DNA of 64,000 nucleotides from Heliopora coerulea (GCA_030142905.1 JASJOG010000623.1:21272-85271), one strand, 5' to 3'; counted from the first letter of the stretch, positions 12,282-24,800 are shown. Numbers and translations are program-made. Notes: generated by a model from the sequence alone, not told the origin.

Positions 12282-14341
12282 ATAATAATAATAATAATAA
12301 TAATAATGATTTAATGATAGTATATCCACAAGGTGGCTCTTCATCTATCATATATATATATCTACTATACATATATATATCTATAAATCTATGCAACTGT
12401 GCAAAAGGAAGAACAAAAAAAAAAAAAAAAAAAATTTAAAAAAAAAAAATAAAAAAATTTAAAAAAAAAAAAATGAACTAATTACAGTTAATGTAAGAGA
12501 AAAAAATATTTACAGCTTAATGTATGTTTAAAATGCTTAAAAATATTAAAATATTTAAGTTAAAGAATTTATTCTGCTTTCTGCCTTTAAGCGAAAGACA
12601 TTTTTGATTTCCTTGCTAAAACTTAGGAACTCTGCATTGTTTCTTAAGCTAATAGGCAGTTCATTAAAAAGTCTTGCAGCGTGGTCCTGTAGTGTATTAC
12701 TCTCAAGTGGAATTTGTAATTGTATACCGTTAGAAGACCGTAATACTCTCGATGGTTGATGTTTGTTTAACTGTAGATAACCAGGCCATGATTTATTATA
12801 GAGTGCTTTATGTGTCATTTTCAACAAGTTCCATTCCCTATGTTCTTTTATTGGAAGCCAATTTAAGAACAAGACGTCTTCTAAAGAGGCATATTTTCCT
12901 GTCACAAAACTTGCAGCTGCTTTCAATACTCGCTCAAGTCGTTTCTGAAGATATTCTGGGATAGAGTGGTAAATAATGTCATTGTAGTATAGCTTGGGTA
13001 GAACAAGTGCTTGAGCAATTTGCTTACGCATTTTAAAAGGTAAAATGTTCTTGAGTTTCCTTAACGTCGCAAGGGTGGAGTAGCAAGACGATGCGGTATA
13101 CTTAACATTATCTTCCCATTTCAGATGTTCATTAATATGACATCCAAGAAGTTTAGCTGTGGTGACACGTTTCAGACTTTTTCCGTCGATTTGAATATCT
13201 ACAATTGCTTTATCCAGGGAATGAAATGAAGATAGCTGTGCAGTGGATAATACCATGAGATTAGTTTTATCAGGGTTTAATACTAGATTGGCGTCCTTTG
13301 CCCATTTTCCAAGTTCAATAATTGATTGTTGCAGATCTACAACAGTATTTTGGAAGTTGTCTGGTCTACAGTGTAAGTAGAGGGTGGTGTCATCGGCATA
13401 TTGATGGCAATCTGAATTCACGTGTTGTTCTAAATCCTCAACGTAAAGATTAAAGATAAGGGGACCCATTATTGAGCCTTGAGGCACACCGAAATGGATA
13501 TCACTCTTTTCCGATACCCTGTCATCGATTTGCACAAAGTGTTGTCTTCCAGTCAAGTAATTTATAGTCCAAACGAGATGTTCACGAGAAAAACCCAGCT
13601 TACCTAGTTTCTTAAGAACTGTCTTGTATCTGATGGTGTCAAATGCTTTGGAAAAGTCAGCAAGGATCATTAATGTGAGTTCACCGCGTTTCATCGCACG
13701 CAAGATGTCGTCACGTATACCTAGAAGTACCGTAGTAGTAGAATGGCCTTTTCTAAAGCCGGATATTTTCTCTCGTAAAATAGTTTTTGAATCAATGAAC
13801 TCAACAACTTGGCGGTGCATGAGTTTTTCATAGACTTTAGAGAGAACTGGAAGAATTGATATTGGGCGAAAGTCAGCGTTACTGATTGGATTTATAACCT
13901 TAGGTATTGGGGTTATTCTAGCAATTTTCCAAGCAGCAGGAAAAGATGACTCTTCGATAAATGAGTTAATAATATGAGTGAGAGGACTAACGATGTATTC
14001 AGGAACAAGCTTGAGGTACTTAGCGGGAATTTGGTCAGGTCCAGTAGAAGTGTCAGATCTTATCATTTTCAGTTCACGCAACACTTCGTCAGTTGTAACA
14101 TTTCGAAGTTTGAATCCTTGACGGTCGTTGCATTCGAGTTCCAGTGAGTTAACAAAGTTGATCAAATCCTCCTTCGCATCGATTTCAGTTATTCCAGTAG
14201 TGCGTTGAGCCATGCTTGCAAAGAACCTATTTAGTTCATTAACGTCATTGCGTAAAGGTTGAGGCGACGGGTTAAGGATTCGATGAATTGTGCGCCATAT
14301 CTCCTTTGGTTTTGAAGACGAAAACGCCTTGTTGATAAAAT
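12282..14341 (-). mobile_element. 5'-truncated LINE (jockey/CR1/L2-type) inserted in BEL pol
   Basis: The - strand carries the C-terminal part of a non-LTR reverse transcriptase. Its 3' end, at the low coordinate, finishes in an (ATT)n tail (12282-12307 as AAT on the + strand). The 5' end is cut off inside the ORF at about 14341. CAATG at 12277-12281 and 14342-14346 is a likely target-site duplication, and removing the insert joins the two BEL pol halves. An A-rich block (12413-12472, + strand) lies in the 3' UTR. Confidence 0.88.
12555..14340 (-). CDS. LINE reverse transcriptase, N-truncated
   Basis: The frame is open from the truncation point to TAA near 12555, about 594 codons. RT motifs in order are ITPIPK, RPISILPVLSKVYEKL, LADFSKAFDTI (motif A), FGVPQGSIMGPLIFNLYV (motif B) and QYADDTTLYLH (motif C). 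A C-terminal domain follows with VLPKLYYNDIIYH. No endonuclease domain remains. The motif wording fits the jockey superfamily (CR1/L2-like), where a short 3' microsatellite tail is usual. An internal ATG at 14213 is not a natural start, because coding similarity continues upstream of it. Confidence 0.88.
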
Positions 14342-14346
14342 CAATG

Positions 14347-16237
14347 TCCGGCGAGCACTGGAAGAATTTCGGTTACTTCGACCTACTGCTGGCTGGATAG
14401 TACCGTGGCGTTACACTGGATTAATGGCGGCGGAGAGTATCGTCAGTTTGTTGCAAATCGTGTCCAGAAGATACAGGAGCACAACATCGATGCTTGGAGA
14501 TACTTACCAATGGCGGAAAATCCGGCGGATATTGGAAGTCGAGGCGGATCGGTTCTAGACTCTGATTTGTGGTGGAATGGTCCGAAGTGGTTGTCGAACC
14601 ATGAACTCTGGCCAACTAATCATGTGACCAAAGAAAGCCCTGAGTCTGCTGCGGAAGCCAAAGAGATTAAGGAAGTGTTGGCGGTTGTTTCTGTTGACGA
14701 ATTGGATGAATTCGACAACTTGCTGTGGAAGTTTAATCTGAAGAAATCGCTTCGAGTGTTCGCGTGGATATCAAGATTCGTACGTTCGTGTAGGGGAGAC
14801 AAATCCGTCGGGCTTCTTATTACAGCGGAGTTAGAAGAGCAAATGAAATGGTGGATCCGCAGAGTCCAACAACGTACCAGAACGTCCAACAAATTCCATG
14901 ACGAGCAGCTGCAACTCAACTTGCAAGAGAATGGCAAGGGAGTTCTGGAGTGTCGCGGGCGGATTCAGGGGAGCTATCCGATCTATATTCCCAAAGAATG
15001 TGAATTAGCCACGAAACTGGTGGAACAAGCTCATCTTACGACCCTACATGGAGGTTTAGGATTGACCGTTTCAAAGATACGCGAAGACTATTGGATTCCT
15101 CGCCTGCGTCGACTGGCAAAACGCGTCATTAAGTCTTGTAACGGTTGCAAGAGGTTTCGAGCATGTGCCCTCGCTTCGCCTCCTCCCGGTCTCCTTCCTA
15201 AAGACAGGACCCAAGGTTCTACAGCGTTTGAAGTGGTTGGCGTTGATTTCGCTGGTCCGATCCGGTATCGTCGAAAAAAGGGAGTCGAAGGGAAATCGTA
15301 TTTGATTCTCTTTGCGTGCACTTTATCTCGTGCCCTTCATTTGGAATTGTTGCTAAGCTTAGAGACGGTTGAGTTTTTGGGAGCGTTGAAGCGTTTCATT
15401 GCACGTCGTGGCCGACCGACCAAGATCTATTCCGACAACGGAAAAACGTTCGTCGCCGCGGCCAAGTGGTTGAAGAAAGCAATGGGAGATGAACAACTCA
15501 ATGAATTTCTCGCTGATCAAGGAATTTCCTGGCAGTTCAACCTCAGCAGAGCGCCGTGGTGGGAAGGTCAATTCGAGTGACTGGTTGGTGTGTTCAAAGG
15601 GGCGTTTTACAAGACGATAGGATCTGGCCTGCTAACTTATGCGGAGCTGTGCGACGTTGTTCTCAACGTGGAAATGGAACTCAACAACCGACCACTGGAT
15701 TATGTTGAAGACGATCTTCAACTTCCCATCCTGACACCTGCATCCTTCTTGTACCAGCGACCTAACAGAATTCCAGAGTTGGAGCCATAGAGAGAAGAAG
15801 CAGACCTTCGTAAACGAGCATATCACCTACGAGCTTGCAAGGAAGCTTTGTAGAAACGATGGAGTTCTGAGTACGTAAAGGCCCTCAGAGAAAGACACAA
15901 TTGTAACCGGAAGGCTAAGTCTCTTAAACTTAGTATTGGCGATGTTGTCATAGTGCGAAGTGAAGAAAAGAATCGAGCAAAGTGGCCACTTGGTATCGTT
16001 GAGGAGTTAATTACTGGAAAAGATGATGTGGTACGAGCCGTGAAGTTACGCGCTGGCAAGTCTTACTTAGAACGACCCATTCAACACCTTTATCCCTTGG
16101 AGCTCTCCTGCGACAAACGAGCGACCCAAGAAGTTGTCCTCAACCCTGAAGCACTACCCTTTCGCCCGAAGAGAGATGCTGCTGTTGCTGCTGACTTGAG
16201 AAACAATGATATTTTTCAATACGAACAGGACCATTAA
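14347..16237 (+). pseudogene. BEL/Pao Pol, 3' portion: RNase H end and integrase, three stops
   Basis: This continues pol after the LINE. It gives the RNase H end (YCWLDSTVALHWINGG, ENPADIGSRGG). The integrase zinc finger is HLTTLHGG plus CNGCKRF, and the core is VVGVDFAGP, YSDNGKTF and APWWEGQFE (the DDE triad). The C-terminus is the BEL-type ELNNRPLDY and LTPASFL plus a basic tail. A frame slip lies between 14349 and 14372. TGA at 15578 replaces an expected Arg codon. TAG at 15788 and TAG at 15851 follow in the same frame, which then runs to TAA 16235-16237. Confidence 0.9.
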
Positions 16238-16299
16238 GTGATTACTATTTAGAACTAGCTTAAGGTTTCCGTATTACATGTGATACCTCATGGTTTCAC

Positions 16300-16310
16300 A
16301 TGGGGGAGTG
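16300..16310 (+). promoter_or_regulatory. Polypurine-tract-like priming site
   Basis: ATGGGGGAGTG sits directly before the 3' LTR, where second-strand priming starts in LTR elements. It is purine-rich but short. Confidence 0.55.
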
Positions 16311-16610
16311 TGTCGGAAACAGTTATTATTTTAGCACATTAATTAATGGTTAATTTAGAATGAACATTTGGGATTATTATCATTATTGGGAACATTATTA
16401 TTGACAATTGATTAATTGACATTTATTAGCACGTGCGTAGTTTTTTTGGTCAGTGTGTGTGGTGTTGCCGCAGTGAAGTGCGGAGTTCGGGTTTGTTTGT
16501 GACGAAGAGACTTTTAAATATACATTTTATTTCCTTGTGTTCTGTGTTATTTCATTTGGCGTTTGTGAACGTGTGGGGCTTACTGAAAGGATCGAACCCC
16601 TTTTCCCACA
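16311..16610 (+). repeat. 3' LTR of BEL/Pao element
   Basis: It runs from TGTCGGAAACAG to CCCACA, 300 bp, with nine differences from the 5' LTR by direct comparison. Confidence 0.95.
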
Positions 16611-17928
16611 AAAGTTGTACTTTGGTGAAATCAAGATCCTCTGTCGCGGGCAATTAAACGTGAAAGTTAGATTGACTGGGTTCTTGTTTGTATTCACCGA
16701 GGGAAAAATATGATTCTACATCTAACATATTTTCTTAAAGAAAACTAAATCTAGACTTTGTTTTAGAATTCTCATCCAACTATTATTGAGTGCAGTTGGC
16801 ATTGGCATGTTTTAGTACGTTACATAAAGTTGAAGAAAGAACATTATGTACATATATTTCAATATTCGATATTTTTAGGAACAAATGTCCATGGTCCAAC
16901 GTTTTAAGCACAAAGCTTTTTTCGAAAAAAATTCGCAGCGGATGGTAATTATCGTCTGTAAGGCTACTTGTCTGTGTTAAGTTGTCTTTGTATTGTAAAC
17001 ATGCGAAGAATTAAATGTTATATTTTCGATGTTTCTGTTGAACAAAAACTTTCATCCGTCATGTCAAACAAAAACTTTGTTAATAACATTTTTCACCCGA
17101 CCGTCACTATGGAATGCTGAACAGTCTGTGAAGGTGTTCTGGTGTTTGAAATATGTGTTTATGTGTATACGATACATGTATGTTTCGAAGTACTATTTAT
17201 GGCAGTAAGGTTTGGGTAACTCTGGGTAATTGAAGATGTTGGAATACGCTCTTGGAGATCCTGGTTAAGAAACAATTGTATGATAATCTTAAAGCTCACT
17301 TAACGTGCAGTGCTTACAGACAATATTACTCCGCGAGATAGATCTCTTCTGACTCAGTTTCAGCTGTATAAGCAATTCAAGTCGCGGTCAAAGACGTTTT
17401 TTTAATAAAAAAGTTTAGCTAATAATAAATTTGCCTGTTGTAATAACTGTAGTGTTTGTCTTCAGTCATGTAATCCGCAATAAAAATTGTCAAATTCATT
17501 TTTCGCTTTTTTCAAAAGCTGGAAACTTATTAAATTATGTGTTTACAAATACAAAACCAGGCCGTTTCTCGTGAAAACATAAAATTATTTTTGTATGGTT
17601 TTGCCTCGAGACTAGGTAAGAGCAAGTTGAAGTGAATTAGCATTTGGGAAATGTTTGTTTAAGAGAACAAGCAAGATTTTCTGTTGCACTTTTTCAGCGG
17701 GTGGTGTGTGTTGAGGTGGTAAAAGAGGGAGAGGCTTCGTTGGACCAAAGTTTAAAAGATGAAATGAATAAATTGCGAACATTTCTACTGTAGATATTGG
17801 GAGATATGGGTTAAAAGTTTGGCGAATAAGTTTCTCACTTATTCATGTTGCTTTTATTTGATATTTTATAAATTAAACCTGCAATCTATGACCATTGCCT
17901 TTCGGAAGTAAACTTACCCTACCTCCAT
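16611..17928. other. Non-coding, no gene seen
   Basis: AT-rich flank of the BEL element. No exon, RNA or repeat family was recognised. Confidence 0.5.
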
Positions 17929-18200
17929 TATTCCTTCCCTTTCCTTCCCTTCCCTTCCCTTCCCTTCCCTTCCCTCCCTCCCTCCCTTTCTCCTTCCCGT
18001 CCCGTCCCTTTCCGTCCCTTCTCTTCCCTTTCCGTCCCTTTTCTTCCCTTCCCTTCCCTTTTCTTCCCTTCCCTTCCCTTCCCTTTTCTTTCCTTCCCTT
18101 CCCTTTTCTTTCCTTCCCTTCCCTTCCCCTCTTCCTTCCTTGTCTTCCTCGTCTTCCTTTCTATCGTTACCTTCCCATTTTCTCCTTTCCTTCCCTTCGC
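17929..18200. repeat. (TTCCC)n-type pyrimidine simple repeat
   Basis: About 270 bp of imperfect TTCCC and TTTCC units, interrupted by CGTCCC variants. It gives open frames rich in Pro, Phe and Leu that are compositional artefacts. Confidence 0.9.
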
Positions 18201-18954
18201 TCCTTTATCGTTTTATCCCTTTGAGTCATCTTGGATGAAGATAACCTGATCACAGTTATCCCTTCTGTCTCATTCTTTAGATGGCTGGCTATGTTCATCT
18301 GATTTATACCCGACCCATCCATCTCGTCATCATCGCCTTCGCACAACAACGTGTGACCGATTCACCCTACGAAATCACCACACCAACCCATATTCCACGA
18401 CTTTTATGAAGAGACCATCTTCAGGTAAAAATACTTCCTTTCAGCTTAAATTTTGTATCATTTGACGGAGCTGTGCTTAACACGTGGTTGGTTGGATGTT
18501 TTTCCTGCTGCTTGGTTGGCTGGGTGGCTGCTTTGTTTTGCTTGTATAACAAATGGTTAGGAAAAGTGTCCTGGATTGCCATGTTAGCTTGCTGGCTGGC
18601 TGGCTGGCTATATTATATCTGATTTTTGTTTGTTGTTACATAACATCTGCTGTTTATATTTTACTGTATCTACTGTTGTATTCGTTAGCTGAACGATATC
18701 CACCATTTTGTTACTCCTGAGCAAAGTCACGTAGCTTAGTAACCACGCTTGTCAAGCATTATTGACTACTGAGCATGAGAAATGTCCCAGTCCCTCTCGA
18801 TACTGGTGTCGACTGCTATCACGGTGCACAGCACCATCAAACAAAAACCTGCTGGATTTATTTCCGCATCTGACATTTTTCTGAACTGCAACACAGATTT
18901 GGGGTAATTTTCTCTATCTTGCATTTTAGGGTCTGCTCAGCCTTTGTATGAAAA
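18201..18954. other. Non-coding, with a short GGCT run
   Basis: Around 18590-18609 there is a (GGCT)n run. An acidic - strand frame near 18230-18350 is too short to support as an exon. Confidence 0.4.
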
Positions 18955-19311
18955 TCAGTCGTCATCTCTCGGGATCCTATCGAGAACTTCACGTCTTGGC
19001 GATCCCCACAACACCCTCTGGGTTCGTTCAACCACGTCCACATCCTTAGCATGGACTGCAAGTAATTTACCATATAACTCGATCTCAGACTCCTCACGGT
19101 ATCTTCATAATGACTTTGGTAAGTTTTCGTCGGCTCCTTTCGCCTGCAACGGACGCTTGTCGACGCTGGCCTCGGGTGGCTTCGCCCCTTGGAGTTGATG
19201 ATGAAGAATGAAAACCTTCTGGGCTGTGCATTGGCTTAATGTGAGTGAGTTGACATGAAGGTGAGCTAAAGGTTTGTTTACACTTGCGACTTTGTACCTC
19301 ACGATTGACAT
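18955..19311 (-). pseudogene. Unidentified coding-like segment with one in-frame TGA
   Basis: On the - strand one frame reads as ordinary soluble protein over about 119 codons: AQKVFILHHQLQGAKPPEA and LQAKGADENLPKSL, then a TGA (19105-19107). In the same frame it continues RYREESEIELYGKLLAVHAK and DVDVVERTQRVLWGSPRRE to a TGA at 18955-18957. The charge mix and absence of low complexity on both sides of the stop suggest decayed coding sequence or one exon of a lost gene. CACAGCCCAG just before KVF could be a splice acceptor. I do not recognise the family. Confidence 0.4.
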
Positions 19312-22300
19312 CTTGGCGTATGTATTAAACTCACGAGAGCATCGAGGACAAACTTCAGCGAAAAAGGATGTTGATTTACCTGGATTACACCCTGTTTACA
19401 TTGTTCTTCGCTAAAGGTGATTGAACTTGCCAGGGTTTAAAAGACAAACTAAATCATTCATTGTTCAATTTACGTTGGTATTGTCATGGCAGTCTTTCAG
19501 TTCTTGCTTTCACCGTCTGTCGCCATCTTAGGAACCTCACTAGCCGTGAAGATGTTATGTTAATGTTGATTTTCGCGTTTTCAGTTTCTCTAACGGTTTG
19601 ACGGTATCTGAATGAAGTGCAACACAACACTTGTATGGGGACATATCGATTCTCGTAAAGTTTTCTTAAATATTAACACTTTGTGGAAAAAGTTGACTAA
19701 CCTACATGATTATATAATTCCCCTTACCGAGTTTCGTGACTCTAGGTGCTTTGAAGTCGCTTCTGCCGTTTTTGTTATTTTTTTTTTCCAGTGGTTTGTA
19801 TATCTGGGCGAAATCACCTAAAAACACCCAGACAGTTGTGAAACCTCAGATGGGCCACGCCTTGTACACTAAGTTGTAATACTTTAGAAAACAAAACAAA
19901 AGGTGGGCATGTACCTATATCAGTGTTGTTGTCTCTTCACTTGAAATTTGACCGCCTGTGGAAAGTACTAAAACCCGTTTGATGAACTATAGTTGATACT
20001 TAAAAGTACAAGCATGTTACGGTGGTCTGACTATGGGCTTAAGTTATTCAAAGACAACGTTGGTGGAGTTTTGTCTCAATGGCTTTGGCCTCAGTAATGT
20101 TACAATTACTAATTCATTATTCTCACAGATTCATGTAATTTAGTTTTATGATTGTAAACAAGACACGTTGGGACGAAAGTTGTGGGATAATTCCAATTGC
20201 GTCGAAAATATTTAGGAAACTCGAAGAAGTTCATGTTGCAATGACGATGTTACAGTCTTCTTTCTTAAAGAACTTCCATTTAAATATTCTGTTAGGTGCA
20301 TCTATGTCAGACTTTCTGGGGTTTGTTCATGAACTGTATAGACGAGAACAAGGCTATAGAGGCCTATAGTGCTTTAGATCGACATCAAGGGAAATTCGTA
20401 ATGGTAACCATGATGGAGTGCTGGTAATGTCTTGACCAGTTGTCGAAACTACTTCCTTTACTTCGATGTTGCTCGTACCTTTCAGAAAATTATCCAAACT
20501 ACATAAACCGTAGATCGTTCTAGCGAGAGAACTTAAGATGTTTTTGGACAAAAATCAGTTATATTTATTCTTAAGAAACCATAATTTATTTTACAGACTC
20601 AAAGGTGTAAATTGCAAACGGTACGAAATCTTGACGGAATGTTGTTTCAATCACTCCATACGGCCACAATTATTTTATCATATATAGATCAACAGGGTAG
20701 ATGTAGGGTAGACAGATTTTAAACCCAACGTTCATATTCATAATGATGTAGCTTGTTATTCTGTTAACCCAAAGTGCGCATGATTTTTAAGAAACAAATT
20801 CAAAAAATGTCTGAGCCCTTGACGAGAATTGAACCTAAAAGAAACCATCATGGGACGTATTAGTCTCAACGTATCTTACTTTCTATTTTTGACTTGGGCA
20901 CCACACTGACCGATTCGGCTGCTTTTAAGTTCGTGACTTCATTTCCCTAATATCTTTGTAAACACTCCTGAAAATATTCTCTTATTAGTTTGATACACTG
21001 AACGTTATTTCTCACATCATGTTTCTGTGTTGTGGAGAATGAACAGAAAGCCTTGATCTGGCTTCACAGACCTTTCACGCTAGCTATAAGTCATCACTTT
21101 TGAACACTTCAACAGACATTTGGATGACAGTTATCGAAAGGTTTATTCGAGTTCAAAAAAAAAAAACACGAAATTTTCCGTTTATTTTGGAAAACTGGTG
21201 TAATAAGCGGTAGACTTTTGATTGCAGTGTCTCGGCCTCTTTGACATGTAAATTACCACGCCTTGGCTGTAATACTCAAAATGTGGTGGGTAGGTGTCCA
21301 ATAGAGGTGGGACATACAATGCCTAAATTTGCCTAATACTGGATCTTACCGGAACAACTGTTGAGTAGATATACATTACCCTTGTCAGACATATTCGCCA
21401 AATAAAATCTAACAATTCAGGCAATAAAAAACTAATCGTTTTCGATCTATAAGATCATCATCAGAGTTTATGTAGATTTGGTGTTATACAATCAGGTCAC
21501 AGACAACAGTTGACACTTGCTTCGTGGCGTAAGATGTAAATGTTTTAGTTAAAAAGGGAAGTCGTGGTGAATTGTGAAGCATTTGATTTTTGAAAAAAAC
21601 AGTTCATTTACTGCCCTCTTAGAATTCATTTCAAGTGCTATGAAGGTTAACTATGATTCACTTTGATTAAGATCTTTCGTCTTCAGCGATCGACCATTTT
21701 ATTTTGAGGTGTGTTGGACAATATTCGTCAAGTCTTGTGGAATTTAAGCACGATATTTCCATGCGCTTCCCACGTGCGGAAATTTTCTAGTAGTTGCGCC
21801 CAACCCCTCTCCAAAACAAGTTAAAACGGTCCGTTCCTAAGAGAAAAATTTTCAATCACCAGATGTTAAAATTTCGTCGTTTGTTGGTTTATTTTGATTC
21901 ATAATGTCAAACTAGTGATGTCTAATCTCCTTTCCCTGTGCTAGTTCAATCATAATCCCTCTGATAAACGTTTTAACCTTTTAACTCTCAAATATCATTT
22001 TAGTTGTTAGTGACCTGGTCAGTTTAAACATTGAATTTTGCATGAACTGGACTCCACTCAAAGAGCGTAGTGTTAGTTTAACTCCATTGTCTCTTATCAT
22101 TTTACTCATGCTAACAGTAGACGATTTTGCTTGCTAAAGGGTGCGACCAATGAGCTGAAAAGAATTAGCTCGTTCCAATCTACCCCCTTCTGTCCAGATA
22201 GGTGTCCTGTTATAACGCCAGACGATATTGCTTGCCAGGGGGGAGAACGCTGAACAGGAATGGGTTACGTTGATTTACACTGAGTTCACTTTACGTGCCG

Positions 22301-23062
22301 TAGATTGCGTGTAGATTCACATCAATGAACGTTCTTCACTGTGATTTATTACGAGAACTATTCCCAACCTCAACTGAAACTGAATATATCATCACGGGAC
22401 TCTTTTTTATGCTTTGGTATTTAATACATTTATAGCTCTTCAGCTTGTTTGGATATCTTTGGTGGCTATGTTCTAGCTCCTATACGTTTTAGGATCTTGT
22501 AAGTCCTCTGCCTTTTCAACAGCTGTTTTTTTGGGCAGTTGCTCACCAACCGATATCACACACAGTGTGTTTAGTATACTATAGGTCTGTCTGTTCGTTA
22601 TTTACCTCATGTTCTATTGAATGGTATTGCGTTTACGTATGGTATCGCACATATAGTTACAAGAAACATGTGGTGACGAATAAACTTCGATCCTTTCGCC
22701 GGTTTTTTTAGGAAATGTCTTGAATTTCTCTCTAAGTGAATCGCTCATACTGCCACTATCTTCCTTGCAGCACCAGCCAGCATGGTAGACATATTACCTG
22801 CTTGTTCTAGACATTGTAGTTGATCAATTTCATGCTGCCATTCCTCTTGATAGATCTTTTTAAATGCTTTCCAGAATTTTGTTATATTTTATTGATGATG
22901 TGTTTGGAGTATTTCTCTTGCTAATTGTTCATCACACTTCCTTAATGTTAGTATAACCATAACTACTTTAGTCAAACTATTATTTAGAGCTATATTCGAT
23001 TCTCTATCACGAATATTTCAAACATCGACCAGACAGGTAAAATCCCATGGCTTCTGAAGATT
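19312..23062. other. Non-coding, no gene seen
   Basis: These 3.7 kb of AT-rich sequence show only short unsupported open frames and no repeats I could define. Confidence 0.5.
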
Positions 23063-23510
23063 TTACGACAAATTTGAAACTTTCAAAATCAGCCCAAAAT
23101 ATCACAGTTTACGGCAAATAATATAGTTTTCAACTAATTTCAGGCACTTTAGACATACATTTTCCAGAATTTTGCAGGTCGAAAAATTTCACCAAAAAGT
23201 AAAGGGGTTAAACCTTTGGTTTTTGACCAGTTTTCGACCAATTTTAAACCTTTGAAATAAGCCTTAAATATGAAAGTTTAAGGCAAATAATATCGTTTTG
23301 CATGAATTGGAGGCACTTTAAACCGAAACTGAACAAAATATTCGACTTCAAAAAATTCGGCCAAAAAGTAAAGGGGTTAACCTTTGGTTTTTGGCCAGTT
23401 TTCGACAAATTTTACACCTTCGAAATAAGCCATCAATATGAAAGTTCAGGTCATACAATATCGTTTTGCACAAATTGGGCTCAAAGCTTTCACTACTGTA
23501 AGTACTTTAA
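23063..23510. repeat. 169-bp tandem repeat, nearly three copies
   Basis: The motif CGAC(A/C)AATTT recurs near 23065, 23234 and 23403, exactly 169 bp apart. Each unit carries a gap of about 25 bp, then AATATGAAAGTTnAGG-like sequence, an AATATCGTTTTGCA stretch and CCAAAAAGTAAAGGGG. The last copy ends early and the first is more diverged. Confidence 0.8.
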
Positions 23511-24090
23511 AATGAATGTGACAAAAGCGTAAATGGATGTCAATTCAAAACCATGAATGAATTTTTGCGTTGAGTTTGACGGTGGCGTTAATAATACTAT
23601 ATTTTCTGGTAATGAACAGCAAATTGTAGTACTCGGGCATAGTTACTTCAACGTCTCGGTTGTCCGCATGGTGTTAAGGCAATCGACTTGTGACTACTCA
23701 CATGTGATAATATTACCTTGCTTGCCCAGGTTCTTGATTGCCAGTTTATAGGAGTAGCCAGAAAGAACACAACGGTTTATTCTCCAAAACTTTATTCCAG
23801 ATTCAGTTATCGAAACTTTAATCGCGACTACGTATCTACATACATCAGTCTACTTGCATCTGACTTCGTTCTTCTTACTCACACCGCTAATTTTTCACAC
23901 TCTCTCTCTCGCGCACTACTTGTCATATATTCAACCTCGTGGTTTTCACACTTTTCGAAACCGGTAATTAGTTCATCCTATTGGCTCAGGTTGCTTACGT
24001 TCAGGAACTCACTAGTTTTACTGATAACAGTCTAACATGTGACAATCTAACAATATAACCGCACTTGCCTCGAGCATTTCTTCACTTCTT
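23511..24090. other. Non-coding, no gene seen
   Basis: Short open frames only. Confidence 0.4.
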
Positions 24091-24098
24091 GAAGTGAA

Positions 24099-24142
24099 TA
24101 TGTCCAAGTGCAAATGCACTTGGAAACAGGCACTTGGACATA
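24099..24142. repeat. Inverted repeat of TATGTCCAAGTGC
   Basis: TATGTCCAAGTGC (24099-24111) and its exact reverse complement (24130-24142) flank a spacer that holds another GCACTTGG. The same word recurs in direct form in the cluster at 24484-24800. Confidence 0.75.
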
Positions 24143-24195
24143 CGCACTTGTATGTTTGAAGTATGCAGATGTAGTATGTATGTAGATGATGACGG

Positions 24196-24394
24196 TACAT
24201 CGTCCAGGTTAGATCAGTCTTGAGAAAGACTGTTGGTGACTAACGTTTCAACGGCCATCTTCAGAGCCGTATAAGAGGAACAGTCAAATAGGTTAACTGT
24301 TCCTCTTTTCTACACTGTTCCTCTTTTTTTCTAGGCCGTCGAAATGTCAGTCACCAACAGTCTTGCTCAAGACTATACCAACCTGGACGATCTA
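24196..24394. mobile_element. 199-bp fold-back element with 61-bp arms
   Basis: Arms 24196-24256 and 24334-24394 are near-perfect reverse complements. The 77-bp loop contains a second inverted repeat, AAGAGGAACAGT with ACTGTTCCTCTT. Read on the - strand from 24264, the sequence has CTGAAGA, then about 8 bases, then GAAACG. This spacing recalls the core of a hammerhead ribozyme as found at Penelope-like element ends, but stem II pairing looks weak. No coding sequence is present. It is either a MITE-like element or an inverted pair of element termini. Confidence 0.7.
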
Positions 24395-24483
24395 CTATCA
24401 CCAAGATCTACCGAATCTATCTCAAGGGTTCAACCATTTACTTTATTTAAGTATGTATGTGCAAGTAAACAAATGTTTGAATA

Positions 24484-24800
24484 CTTTAACTGCAAGGGGG
24501 GAATGTTCAAGAGCTCATGTGCAAGCACTGAAGACGTCTTCCCCCTTGCATATACAAGCACTCAGACGTTTTTCACTTGTACGTGGACACTTAGATACTT
24601 TTCCCTTTGCACATAAGTACTGCGTGCAAGTGGAACAATGTTTAAGTGTTCGTGTGCAAGTGAAAAATGTCCAAGTGAAAAATGTCCAAGTGCTTATACG
24701 TAAGGGGAAAGACATGGCTAAACATTTCTAATAGCTTACTTTAGAAGGGTTTACTGTGCTTATATTGACATAGAAAATGTCCAAGTACTTGAGTGCAAGG
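24484..24800. repeat. Cluster of GTGCAAGTG / GTCCAAGTG short repeats
   Basis: At least seven related 9-12-mers (GTGCAAGTG, AATGTCCAAGTG, TGCAAGGG) recur at irregular spacing, including a tandem pair of AAAAATGTCCAAGTG near 24664-24693. Open frames crossing it are repeat-driven. Confidence 0.6.

Larger units (their letters stand above)
8684..16610 (+). mobile_element. BEL/Pao LTR retrotransposon, full length but inactivated, with nested LINE
   Basis: Two 300-bp LTRs (TG...CA) flank a gag-pol of BEL/Pao order: Gag (DUF1759-like), zinc knuckles, aspartic protease, RT, RNase H, integrase. A short direct repeat AAAG (8680-8683 and 16611-16614) is the likely target-site duplication. The LTRs differ at nine positions by my count (about 3%). 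The pol region is split by a LINE at 12282-14341, has a one-base-type frameshift near 14365, and carries in-frame stops at 15578, 15788 and 15851. The element cannot make its own integrase as it stands. Confidence 0.93.

Noticed and set aside
17895..18224. 109-codon Pro/Phe/Leu frame
   Set aside because: Produced by the (TTCCC)n simple repeat; no real protein character.
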